Assembly (NCBI RefSeq): GCF_030505195.1
Contig: NZ_CP129672.1
Span: forward strand, 4,312,501-4,376,500
Reading direction: 5' to 3'
Source: Comamonas testosteroni
Lineage (GTDB): Bacteria > Pseudomonadota > Gammaproteobacteria > Burkholderiales > Burkholderiaceae_C
DNA: 64,000 nucleotides
Notes under the pieces: model-generated
The model's database searches: none
What the model was told of the DNA's origin: nothing
What the model saw: the letters and a program-made list of their open reading frames with translations, nothing else
Position numbers and translations under genes: made by a program
Shown here: positions 1 to 10,069 of the stretch, piece after piece
Numbering within the stretch: position 1 is the first letter of the stretch
Layout of the letters: each line of letters starts with the position of its first letter

Positions 1-1
1 G

Positions 2-247
2 GGTGGTTTTCCCGTGGTCGAGCACACGCCCGAGGCGCATCGCGCCGACATGGCCCAGGTGCAGGGCATGCTGGGCCACTGGGAGCAGGCCCTGGCCCAT
101 ATCGGCTTTCTGGACCCGGCAGCGCCCAAGAAGCTCATGCCCAGGCTTAACCAGCTTTTCAACCGTGCGCAGCTGACCCAGGAAGAAATCCATATTCTTC
201 GCGGTGTTGCCAAAGCCATGCTGCAGAGCCAGCCACCAACCCGCTAG
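2..247 (+). CDS. trmJ: tRNA (cytidine/uridine-2'-O-)-methyltransferase TrmJ, C-terminal part
   Basis: This reading frame is open at the left edge of the window, so only the last 81 residues are present. The residues [16 protein letters not shown] and the following [13 protein letters not shown] are typical of the C-terminal tail of TrmH-family group 1 (TrmJ) enzymes, which 2'-O-methylate position 32 of some tRNAs. The SPOUT catalytic domain lies outside the window and cannot be checked. It ends 37 bp before cysE on the same strand, an order that is common in beta-proteobacteria. The identification rests on the tail alone. Confidence 0.7.
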   Translation, partial: GGFPVVEHTPEAHRADMAQVQGMLGHWEQALAHIGFLDPAAPKKLMPRLNQLFNRAQLTQEEIHILRGVAKAMLQSQPPTR

Positions 248-284
248 ACTTCACAAGCTAAACACTTCCTCACGTTGTTATTTG

Positions 285-1121
285 ATGCTTGATCGCCTGC
301 GCTCCGACATCCAGTGCATTCTTGACCGCGACCCTGCGGCCCGCAGCACCTGGGAGGTCATCACCTGTTATCCGGGGCTGCACGCCATCTGGCTGCAGCG
401 CCCTGCGCACTGGTGCTGGACGCATGGCTTCAAATGGCTGGGCCGCTTCATCTCGCACATGGGACGCTGGTTCACCGGCATTGAAATCCACCCCGGCGCC
501 GTCATCGGTCGCGAGGTCTTCATCGATCACGGCATGGGTGTCGTGATCGGCGAAACCGCCGTGGTGGGCGATGGCTGCACCATCTATCACGGTGTGACCC
601 TGGGCGGAACCTCGCTGTACAAGGGCGCCAAGCGCCATCCGACCCTGGGCAAGAACGTGGTGGTCAGTGCCGGCGCCAAGGTGCTGGGCGGCTTTGAGGT
701 GGGCGATGGCGCCAAGATCGGCAGCAATGCCGTGGTCATCAAGCCCGTGCCAGCAGGTGCCACGGCCGTCGGCATTCCGGCGCGCATCATTCCCAGCAAG
801 ACCGGGCAGAGCGCCGATGTGACCGAGCATGAGCTGGCTCCCAAGGTCGAGGCCAAGGCGCAAGCGGCTGTCGTGGTCGATGAGGATTGCGGCAAGAGCG
901 GCTTCACCGCCTATGGCGTGACGGCCGAAGTCGACCCCGTGGCCCAGGCCATGCGTTCGCTGTCCGAAGGCGCTGCCGGTCACGAAAAGCAGATCGCGCA
1001 GCTGTGGGCCGCCATCGAGAAGCTCTCGATTCAGGGCCATGTCAAGGACTGCATGCCCTGCGAGTCCGAGCGCCCCGAGGCCTTCCAGAAGGACAAGATC
1101 GATCAGATTCTAGGGAAATAG
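285..1121 (+). CDS. cysE: Serine O-acetyltransferase (CysE)
   Basis: The predicted 278-residue protein makes O-acetylserine from serine and acetyl-CoA, the committed step of cysteine synthesis. Left-handed beta-helix hexapeptide repeats run from about residue 65 to 170. They include [22 protein letters not shown] (with the catalytic His) and [10 protein letters not shown]. The frame is open upstream to 204, but I chose the ATG at 285 because family members begin near the MLDRLRSDI segment. After the helix there is a tail of about 100 residues that is longer than in the short plant/Bacillus type and rich in Ala, Val and Glu. It ends with a CxxC-like pair (CMPCES). It follows trmJ closely and is closed by a strong hairpin terminator. 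Confidence 0.9.
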   Translation: MLDRLRSDIQCILDRDPAARSTWEVITCYPGLHAIWLQRPAHWCWTHGFKWLGRFISHMGRWFTGIEIHPGAVIGREVFIDHGMGVVIGETAVVGDGCTIYHGVTLGGTSLYKGAKRHPTLGKNVVVSAGAKVLGGFEVGDGAKIGSNAVVIKPVPAGATAVGIPARIIPSKTGQSADVTEHELAPKVEAKAQAAVVVDEDCGKSGFTAYGVTAEVDPVAQAMRSLSEGAAGHEKQIAQLWAAIEKLSIQGHVKDCMPCESERPEAFQKDKIDQILGK

Positions 1122-1170
1122 GCCTCAAGCGCTTTCCTGTAAAGCGATTGATGCTTCTGTCTTGATCGTG

Positions 1171-1198
1171 AAAGCCAGCGCCTGTCGCTGGCTTTTTT
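1171..1198 (+). terminator. Rho-independent terminator after cysE
   Basis: An inverted repeat AGCCAGCG / CGCTGGCT with a short loop is followed directly by TTTTTT. It lies 50 bp after the cysE stop. Confidence 0.85.
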
Positions 1199-1285
1199 CA
1201 TGGTGATTGCCCGTAGTCGATTTGAGGGGCGAAAGCCCTGCCCGTCCGGCCGAGACTGCCTGCCAACTCAAACCCGAGGCAAGCA

Positions 1286-1948
1286 ATGATGAATGTGGAA
1301 CAGGCCATGCAGCAGCGCCATTCGGTGCGCGCTTTTTTGCCAAGGACGGTGGATGCGGTGCTGGTCAGGGATTTGCTGGCGCAGGCCGGGCAGGCGGCTT
1401 CCGGCGGCAACCTCCAGCCCTGGCGAGTGATAGCGCTGACGGGGGACAGCCTTCAAGCCTTGCGCCAGGCCATGCCTGAGGCGACACCCGACTCCGATGC
1501 GGCCCTGGTCTATCCGGCGCAGCTCTGGGAGCCCTATCGCAGCCGCCGCTTTGACAATGGCGAGGATCTCTACCGCTCCCTGGGCATAGGGCGTGAGGAC
1601 CGGAGTGGGCGGCAGCAGCAGCTAGCCCGCAATACCCATATGTTCGGCGCGCCGGTGGGCGTATTCATCGCCGTCGACAGCCGCATGCTGCATGCGCAGT
1701 GGGTGGATCTGGGAATCTATCTGCAATCGCTGATGCTGCTGGCGACCGGAAAGGGGCTGGCCACCTGCGCCCAGGGCTTCTGGCGCAGTTACAGCGATTT
1801 TGTGAGCCGGCATCTGGCGCTGCCGCAGGGCTACCAGATCGCCTTTGGCATGGCACTGGGCTATGAGGACAGCGCGGCACCCGTCAACCAGTGGCGCTCC
1901 AGCCGGGCCGAGCTGGGAGACTGGTGCGAGATGCGCGGGTTCGAATGA
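1286..1948 (+). CDS. Nitroreductase family protein (paralogue 1)
   Basis: This 220-residue flavoprotein belongs to the FMN-dependent nitroreductase superfamily. The N-terminal QQRHSVRAF segment and ASGGNLQPW are the FMN-binding signatures of the family. KGLATCAQGFW and AFGMALGYED correspond to the conserved C-terminal half. The natural substrate cannot be told. It is close in sequence to the gene at 3491-4150, from the N-terminus to the end. The two paralogues flank a binding-protein gene of opposite orientation. Two ATG codons lie in tandem at 1286 and 1289. GAGG at 1276-1279 could serve either, and alignment with the paralogue slightly favours 1289. Confidence 0.85.
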   Translation: MMNVEQAMQQRHSVRAFLPRTVDAVLVRDLLAQAGQAASGGNLQPWRVIALTGDSLQALRQAMPEATPDSDAALVYPAQLWEPYRSRRFDNGEDLYRSLGIGREDRSGRQQQLARNTHMFGAPVGVFIAVDSRMLHAQWVDLGIYLQSLMLLATGKGLATCAQGFWRSYSDFVSRHLALPQGYQIAFGMALGYEDSAAPVNQWRSSRAELGDWCEMRGFE

Positions 1949-2085
1949 GCCCTGCCTTGATGCCGGTGTGGGCAGTCGCTTGACGCTTCTTCTTGCATGG
2001 CAAGAAGGCGGGGCCGACGACGAAGCGCAAGGCATGAGGCCGGGCGCCATGCAGGCAGCCCGGCTACTTCTTCAACGGCGGCTGC

Positions 2086-3306
2086 CTATTTCCACAGAGC
2101 GCATTTGCTCTCTTCCTTGGTGGTGAAGACCTGGTCGCCGGGCAGGGTCTTGAGCACCTTGAAGTAATCCCAGGCCTTCTTCGATTCGGCCGGCGCCTTG
2201 ACCTGCAGCAGATACATGTCGTGGGCATAGCGGCCATCGGGGCGAACCACGCCCTTGGCATAGAAGTCCGACAGCGGCGTGGCCTTGAAGCCGGCCATGA
2301 TCTTTTCGGCATCCGTCGTGCCCAGCTTCTCTGCCAGCTTCAGATACTGCATGGCGGCCGAGTAGTTGGCGGCCTGCAGCGAGGTAGGCATCTTCTTGAA
2401 CTTGGCAAAGAAACGATCCGAGAACTTGCGGCTTTCGGGATTCAGGTCCCAATGCCAGCTGTCGGTGAACATCAGGCCTTCCGTGGCCTTGAGGCCCAGG
2501 CTGTGGATGTCGGAGCTGAACAGCAGCAGGCCGGCCAGCTTCATGGTCTTGGTCAGGCCGAACTCACGAGCCGACTTGATGGCATTGATGGTGTCGCCGC
2601 CGGCGTTGGCCAGACCCAGGATCTGGGCCTTGGAGTTCTGGGCCTGCAGCAAAAAGGAGGAGAAGTCAGCCGTGTTCAGTGGGTGCTTGACATTGCCCAG
2701 CACCTTGCCGCCGGAGGCATTGATGACGCGGGTGGTGTCGGCCTCCAGGGCCTGACCAAAGGCATAGTCGGCCGTCAGAAAGAACCAGTTCTTGCCGCCC
2801 AGCTCCACCACGGCCTTGCCCGTGCCCTTGGCCAGTGCCACGGTGTCATAGGCATAGTGCACAAAATAGGGACTGCACTGCTCGTTGGTCAGTGCCGAGG
2901 TGCCCGCGCCGTTGATGATGTAGACCTTTTTCTTCTCGTCGGCCACCTTGCCCATGGCCAGGCCGGCGCTGGAAGTGGTGCCGCCGATCAGCATGTTCAT
3001 GCCCTGGGTGTCGAACCACTCGCGCGCCTTGCTGGCTGCGATATCGGCCTTGTTCTGGTGGTCGGCCGTCAGCACCTCGACGGGCTTGCCCAGCAGCTTG
3101 CCGCCAAAGTCGTCCACGGCCATCTGCACGGCCAGAGCGCCCCCCTTGCCGTCCACATCGGAGTACAGGCCCGACATATCGGTGATGAAGCCGATGCGAA
3201 TCTTGTCCTGCGCCTGAGCGCCTGCAGCGGCCAGCAGGCAGCCCAATGCCAGCGTCAATGTTCTGGGGGAGAAAGCGGTAGCGGTGCAAACAGAGCGAGG
3301 CTTCAT
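2086..3306 (-). CDS. ABC transporter substrate-binding protein, LivK family (copy 1)
   Basis: The 406-residue product is a periplasmic binding protein of the branched-chain amino acid/amide (HAAT, Peripla_BP_6) type. It begins with a signal peptide ending LAAAGAQAQ, followed by the mature start DKIRIGFITDMSGLYSDV. The start at 3306 is preferred because AGGAG lies 9 nt upstream. An upstream in-frame ATG at 3315 would abut that Shine-Dalgarno. Four cysteines suggest disulfides (one in NEQCSPY, one near the C-terminal SKCALWK). No permease or ATPase genes adjoin it. A clearly homologous gene with the same layout lies at 16957-18165. The real ligand is unknown and could be an aromatic acid rather than an amino acid. 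Confidence 0.85.
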   Translation of the reverse strand: MKPRSVCTATAFSPRTLTLALGCLLAAAGAQAQDKIRIGFITDMSGLYSDVDGKGGALAVQMAVDDFGGKLLGKPVEVLTADHQNKADIAASKAREWFDTQGMNMLIGGTTSSAGLAMGKVADEKKKVYIINGAGTSALTNEQCSPYFVHYAYDTVALAKGTGKAVVELGGKNWFFLTADYAFGQALEADTTRVINASGGKVLGNVKHPLNTADFSSFLLQAQNSKAQILGLANAGGDTINAIKSAREFGLTKTMKLAGLLLFSSDIHSLGLKATEGLMFTDSWHWDLNPESRKFSDRFFAKFKKMPTSLQAANYSAAMQYLKLAEKLGTTDAEKIMAGFKATPLSDFYAKGVVRPDGRYAHDMYLLQVKAPAESKKAWDYFKVLKTLPGDQVFTTKEESKCALWK

Positions 3307-3490
3307 CAGAGTCATCTCCTGAGATGGTGGGTACCCGGTCACGGCGACGGGCAGCCAGCATGGTCGCAGCTGGCGCAGGCCGCGCCATCAGGGCAAGCAC
3401 CGGGGCGGCTCGCGCAAGGTATCCGGCGCGACTCGGGAAAATGCCGCAAGCTTCTACACTGCAGTGCAGCAAATTTGGAAAGAACAAGAG

Positions 3491-4150
3491 ATGGATATTC
3501 GTCAAGCGTTGCAGCAGCGCCGCTCGGTACGCGCTTTTCTGCCCCAGACCGTGGCCGCAGCCACCGTGCGGGACTTGCTGGAGACCGCTGCGCTGGCCGC
3601 GTCCGGCGGCAATATGCAGCCCTGGCGTGTGAGCGCCGTGGGTGGCCAGGCGCTCAAGGACTTGTGTGCCAAGGCCGAACAGAGCGAGGCCGTGTCGCGC
3701 CCCGGCCTGTCCTATCCGCCCGGACTGTGGGAGCCCTATCGCAGCCGCCGTTTTGAAAACGGCGAGGATCTGTATCGCTCACTCAATATCGGCCGCGAGG
3801 ACAAGGCCGCACGACTGGCCCAGCTGGCCAAGAACGGCCAGATGTTCGGTGCGCCCGTGGGCATTTTTGTGGCGGTGGAAGAGCGCATGGGTTATGCGCA
3901 ATGGGTGGATCTGGGCATCTATCTGCAGTCCTTCATGCTGCTGGCCGTGGAAAAAGGTCTGGCCACCTGTGCTCAGGGCTTTTGGCGCATGTACAACGAC
4001 ATGCTGATCGAGCAGCTGGCGTTGCCGCAGGGCTACCAGATTGCCTTTGGCATTGCCCTGGGCTACGAAGATGCCAGCGCGCCCATCAACCAGTGGCGCG
4101 CAAGCCGTGCCGACAGCCATGAATGGCTGGTGCTGCAGGGCCTGGATTGA
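3491..4150 (+). CDS. Nitroreductase family protein (paralogue 2)
   Basis: This is a 219-residue FMN nitroreductase-type protein with QQRRSVRAF, ASGGNMQPWR, MFGAPVGIF, GLATCAQGFW and FGIALGYED. It aligns end to end with the protein at 1286-1948, including the unusual LWEPYRSRRF stretch. The reading frame extends upstream to 3464, but the ATG at 3491 matches the N-terminus of the paralogue. The gene stands alone between the divergent binding-protein gene and the TPP riboswitch of thiC. Substrate is unknown; the family includes quinone, nitroaromatic and flavin reductases. Confidence 0.85.
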   Translation: MDIRQALQQRRSVRAFLPQTVAAATVRDLLETAALAASGGNMQPWRVSAVGGQALKDLCAKAEQSEAVSRPGLSYPPGLWEPYRSRRFENGEDLYRSLNIGREDKAARLAQLAKNGQMFGAPVGIFVAVEERMGYAQWVDLGIYLQSFMLLAVEKGLATCAQGFWRMYNDMLIEQLALPQGYQIAFGIALGYEDASAPINQWRASRADSHEWLVLQGLD

Positions 4151-4236
4151 AGGGCGGATTAGGCGCTTGAGGGTCAGGATAGTTAAACAGCTTCAATGGT
4201 GCGCAAATGGTGGCAAAACCAGCCTATACTGCGTGC

Positions 4237-4335
4237 AGCTCCGGGGTGTGCGAAAGCGCTGAGATGCCAGTCACTGTGAAAACAGTGCAGGCGAACCCGA
4301 CGAACTTGATCCGGTTCATACCGGCGGAAGAAGAG
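4237..4335 (+). promoter_or_regulatory. TPP riboswitch (THI element) of thiC
   Basis: The aptamer core is plain: GGGGTG at 4243-4248, CTGAGA at 4259-4264, a variable P3 hairpin (CACTGTGAAAACAGTG, 4272-4287) and the ACCCGACGAACTTGATCCGG block at 4295-4314, followed by TTCATACCGG. This is the thiamine pyrophosphate aptamer that normally controls thiC. The terminator at 4412-4450 and the start region of thiC follow on the same strand. Confidence 0.95.
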
Positions 4336-4411
4336 CGGGACCCTGACGCAGGGCCGGTGGATTGACAGGACAACGGGCATCAGTGCCAACCCTGAAAGCC
4401 ACAGGCACAGC

Positions 4412-4450
4412 AAACCCCAGGCGCCTCGCGCACTGGGGTTTTGTCTTTTC
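4412..4450 (+). terminator. Hairpin terminator between TPP aptamer and thiC
   Basis: AACCCCAG pairs with CTGGGGTT around a GC-rich loop and is followed by TTGTCTTTT. It sits about 75 bp after the aptamer and 160 bp before the thiC start, so it is probably the expression platform through which TPP stops transcription. I did not identify the antiterminator pairing. Confidence 0.7.
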
Positions 4451-4505
4451 TGGGCAGCCCGGTGCGTGCAGGTCAAGGCTGAAGTTGCAGAACTCAGCGG
4501 CATAG

Positions 4506-6551
<2,046 letters not shown>

Positions 6552-6573
6552 TCACGGATAAAACAGGGCTGCG

Positions 6574-6592
6574 GCGCTTGACCATCAAGCGC
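6574..6592 (+). repeat. Short palindromic intergenic repeat (AGCGCTT type)
   Basis: GCGCTTGA and TCAAGCGC form perfect 8-bp arms around CCA, followed by GACAGCTATT. A similar palindrome with the flanking AATAGC lies at 51986-52006. I take both as members of a short dispersed repeat common in Comamonadaceae; that last point is from general knowledge. Confidence 0.5.
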
Positions 6593-6607
6593 TGACAGCT
6601 ATTAATA

Positions 6608-6641
6608 TGAAAGCGCAGGCAAAGCCTGCGCTTTCATATTT
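6608..6641 (+). terminator. Terminator after thiC
   Basis: A perfect 13-bp stem, TGAAAGCGCAGGC / GCCTGCGCTTTCA with an AAA loop, is followed by TATTTT. It lies between the convergent ends of thiC and the adhesin gene and may serve both. Confidence 0.85.
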
Positions 6642-7201
6642 TGGAAACAGTGAAGTTGAATGTCGGAGGGCTGCTGACCCCAAGCAGAAGTTCGGGAATA
6701 AGTCCCCCAATGGCTGCTTCCTGACGCACAGCCGCCATACAGCACCGGGGTGAATCGGGGCTACAGGGCGGCTCTGGCGGGGCAGTCAGACCTTATATGG
6801 CCGCCATCTGAATGTGCTCCGGCTCTATGGTCAGCAGCGGTTTCTTTTGTGTCGGAGGGACTTGTGGGCCTGGCTGCTGCATCAGGTGCGGGCTGTAGAG
6901 GCGCCAGAGATCACCCACGCCCAGGGTGGTGCGCTGTGCCTGTGCCTGCGCCTGCACTTGCAGCTGCCCATCCACATAGCGAATGTCGTAGTTGCGTGCA
7001 TCAAAGCCCGCGCCTGCGCGCAGATGGCTGGCCACGATGGCGTAGCTGCCGGCAGCAGCGCTGGCCGTGGCCCCTGCGCTGTCCAACTGCACGCTCTGAA
7101 TCTGCTCTGCACCCACCAAGCCTTGGGTCGTGAACTCATGGCCCTGAAACACCAGGCTCTGACCTGCCGTTTTCTGTGCATTGCCGGCGGTAATCGTCAG
7201 T

Positions 7202-9610
7202 GCCTTGGGTGTGATCTGAAGCTGGTTGCCCGTGAACGTGATGCTGTAGTTGCTGTTGGCCAGGCTGCCCTGGTTAATGGCATAGCTGCCCACGTTTTCG
7301 CCAGCGGCACGGCCCAGGCTGCCGCCCAGGCTGTCGCCGTGGATCAGGCCGCTGCTGGTGTACTTCAGGTCATCGACATCGCCATAGACCTTGCTGGCCG
7401 CATCGGCGGTGACGCTCAGGGCCTTGGGTGTGATCTGCAGCTGGTTGCCCGTGAAGCTGATGCTGTAGTTGCTGTTGGCCAGGCTGCCCTGGTTAATGGC
7501 ATAGCTGCCCACGTTTTCGCCAGCGGCACGGCCCAGGCTTCCGCCCAGGCTGTCGCCGTGGATCAGGCCGCTGCTGGTGTACTTCAGGTCATCGACATCG
7601 CCATAGACCTTGCTGGCCGCATCGGCGGTGACGCTCAGGGCCTTGGGTGTGATCTGCAGCTGGTTGCCCGTGAAGCTGATGCTGTAGTTGCTGTTGGCCA
7701 GGCTGCCCTGGTTAATGGCATAGCTGCCCACGTTTTCGCCAGCGGCACGGCCCAGGCTTCCGCCCAGGCTGTCGCCGTGGATCAGGCCGCTGCTGGTGTA
7801 CTTCAGGTCATCGACATCGCCATAGACCTTGCTGGCCGCATCGGCGGTGACGCTCAGGGCCTTGGGTGTGATCTGAAGCTGGTTGCCCGTGAACGTGATG
7901 CTGTAGTTGCTGTTGGCCAGGCTGCCCTGGTTAATGGCATAGCTGCCCACGTTTTCACCAGCGGCACGGCCCAGGCTTCCGCCCAGGCTGTCGCCGTGGA
8001 TCAGGCCGCTGCTGGTGTACTTCAGGTCATCGACATCGCCATAGACCTTGCTGGCCGCATCGGCGGTGACGCTCAGGGCCCTGGGTGTGATCTGCAGCTG
8101 GTTACCCGTGAAGCTGATGCTGTAGTTGCTGTGGGCCAGGCTGCCCTGGTTAATGGCATAGCTGCCCACGTTTTCGCCAGTAGCACGGCCCAGGCTTCCG
8201 CCCAGGCGGTCGCCGTGGATCAGGCCGCTGCTGGTGTACTTCAGGTCATCGACATCGCCATAGACCTTGCTGGCCGCATCGGCCGTGACGCTCAGGGCCT
8301 TGGGCGTGATCTGCAGCTGGTTGCCCGTGAACGTGATGCTGTAGTTGCTGTGGGCCAGGCTGCCCTGGTTAATGGCATAGCTGCCCACGTTTTCACCAGT
8401 AGCACGGCCCAGGCTGCCGCCCAGGCGGTCGCCGTGGATCAGGCCGCTGCTGGTGTACTTCAGGTCATCGACATCGCCATAGACCTTGCTGGCCGCATCG
8501 GCGGTGACGCTCAGGGCCTTGGGCGTGATCTGCAGCTGGTTACCCGTGAACGTGATGCTGTAGTTGCTGTTGGCCAGGCTGCCCTGGTTAATGGCATAGC
8601 TGCCCACGTTTTCGCCAGCGGCACGGCCCAGGCTTCCGCCCAGGCGGTCGCCGTGGATCAGGCCGCTGCTGGTGTACTTCAGGTCATCGGCATCGCCATA
8701 GACCTTGCTGGCCGCATCGGCGGTGACGCTCAGGGCCTTGGGTGTGATCTGCAGCTGGTTGCCCGTGAAGCTGATGCTGTAGTTGCTGTTGGCCAGGCTG
8801 CCCTGGTTAATGGCATAGCTGCCCACGTTTTCGCCAGCGGCACGGCCCAGGCTTCCGCCCAGGCTGTCGCCGTGGATCAGGCCGCTGCTGGTGTACTTCA
8901 GGTCATCGACATCGCCATAGACCTTGCTGGCCGCATCGGCGGTGACGCTCAGGGCCTTGGGTGTGATCTGCAGCTGGTTGCCCGTGAACGTGATGCTGTA
9001 GTTGCTGTTGGCCAGGCTGCCCTGGTTAATGGCATAGCTGCCCACGTTTTCGCCAGCGGCACGGCCCAGGCTTCCGCCCAGGCTGTCGCCGTGGATCAGG
9101 CCGCTGCTGGTGTACTTCAGGTCATCGACATCGCCATAGACCTTGCTGGCCGCATCGGCGGTGACGCTCAGGGCCTTGGGTGTGATCTGCAGCTGGTTGC
9201 CCGTGAACGTGATGCTGTAGTTGCTGTGGGCCAGGCTGCCCTGGTTAATGGCATAGCTGCCCACGTTTTCGCCCGCGGCACGGCCCAGGCTTCCGCCCAG
9301 GCTGTCGCCGTGGATCAGGCCGCTGCTGGTGTACTTCAGGTCATCGACATCGCCATAGACCTTGCTGGCCGCATCGGCGGTGACGCTCAGGGCCCTGGGT
9401 GTGATCTGCAGCTGGTTACCCGTGAAGCTGATGCTGTAGTTGCTGTGGGCCAGGCTGCCCTGGTTAATGGCATAGCTGCCCACGTTTTCGCCAGCGGCAC
9501 GGCCCAGGCTTCCGCCCAGGCTGTCGCCGTGGATCAGGCCGCTGCTGGTGTACTTCAGGTCATCGGCATCGCCATAGACCTTGCTGGCCTCATCGGCCGT
9601 CACGGTCAGT
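7202..9610 (-). repeat. Tandem array of eleven 219-bp units (MBG-type repeats) in the adhesin
   Basis: The same block recurs with an exact 219-bp period, for example the GCCTTGGGTG landmark at 7202, 7421 and 7640. Each unit encodes 73 residues beginning ALSVTADAASKVYGD and ending GNQLQITPK. Units differ at only a few positions (VDD/ADD, DSLGG/DRLGG, RAAGEN/RATGEN, NSNYS/HSNYS, ITF/ISF, TPK/TPR). The first unit in the protein starts APLTVTADEASK and is the most divergent. A decayed twelfth unit (ALTITAGNAQKTAGQ) follows the array. Confidence 0.95.
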
Positions 9611-10069
9611 GGGGCTTGGGTGATTTCTAAGCTGCCTTGGTAGCTGATGTCGTAGCCTTGTTGGTTTGAATACAGCCCACTTACCAAGAGTCCGCCATCT
9701 TTGGTGCTGTAGTTGCCGGCGTTCTTGTTGTTGCTTTGGTAGCTGAGGTCGCTGCCTGCACCGCCTAGAACAACACCTGGTGCAATGCTGTAATCCGAGC
9801 CGCCGATTGCGCCGCTGCCTGTGGTGCCATCGTAGGTCTTGCTCGCTAATGCTCCCACGTCCACCGTGACCTGCTTTAAAAACGTGCGCAGCAACGGCGT
9901 GCTGTGACCTTCGTAAATGCGCCAGGCTGCGCCCGTGCCGCCCTGGTCATCAATATCGCTGCCCCAGGCCGCAAAGCTGCTGGCTTTTTGGAACTCGGCA
10001 TCCGTGAGCCCCTGGGATTCGGCATCTAAACCGCTGTTATTTCCCACCCCTGGCTGCCCGGGATTGCGG

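Noticed and set aside
2221..3756. 511-codon plus-strand frame across the first LivK-type gene
   Set aside because: The sense-strand gene is clearly real with signal peptide and Shine-Dalgarno; the antisense frame is a composition effect.
7202..9610. Regular repeats considered as a CRISPR-like array
   Set aside because: The units are 219 bp, contiguous and coding, with no spacers and no cas genes.
6814..9630. A 938-codon open frame antisense to the adhesin repeats, ending just past the array
   Set aside because: The repeat period (219 bp) is a multiple of three, so one stop-free antisense frame is copied eleven times. It has no Shine-Dalgarno, and its sequence only mirrors the adhesin array.
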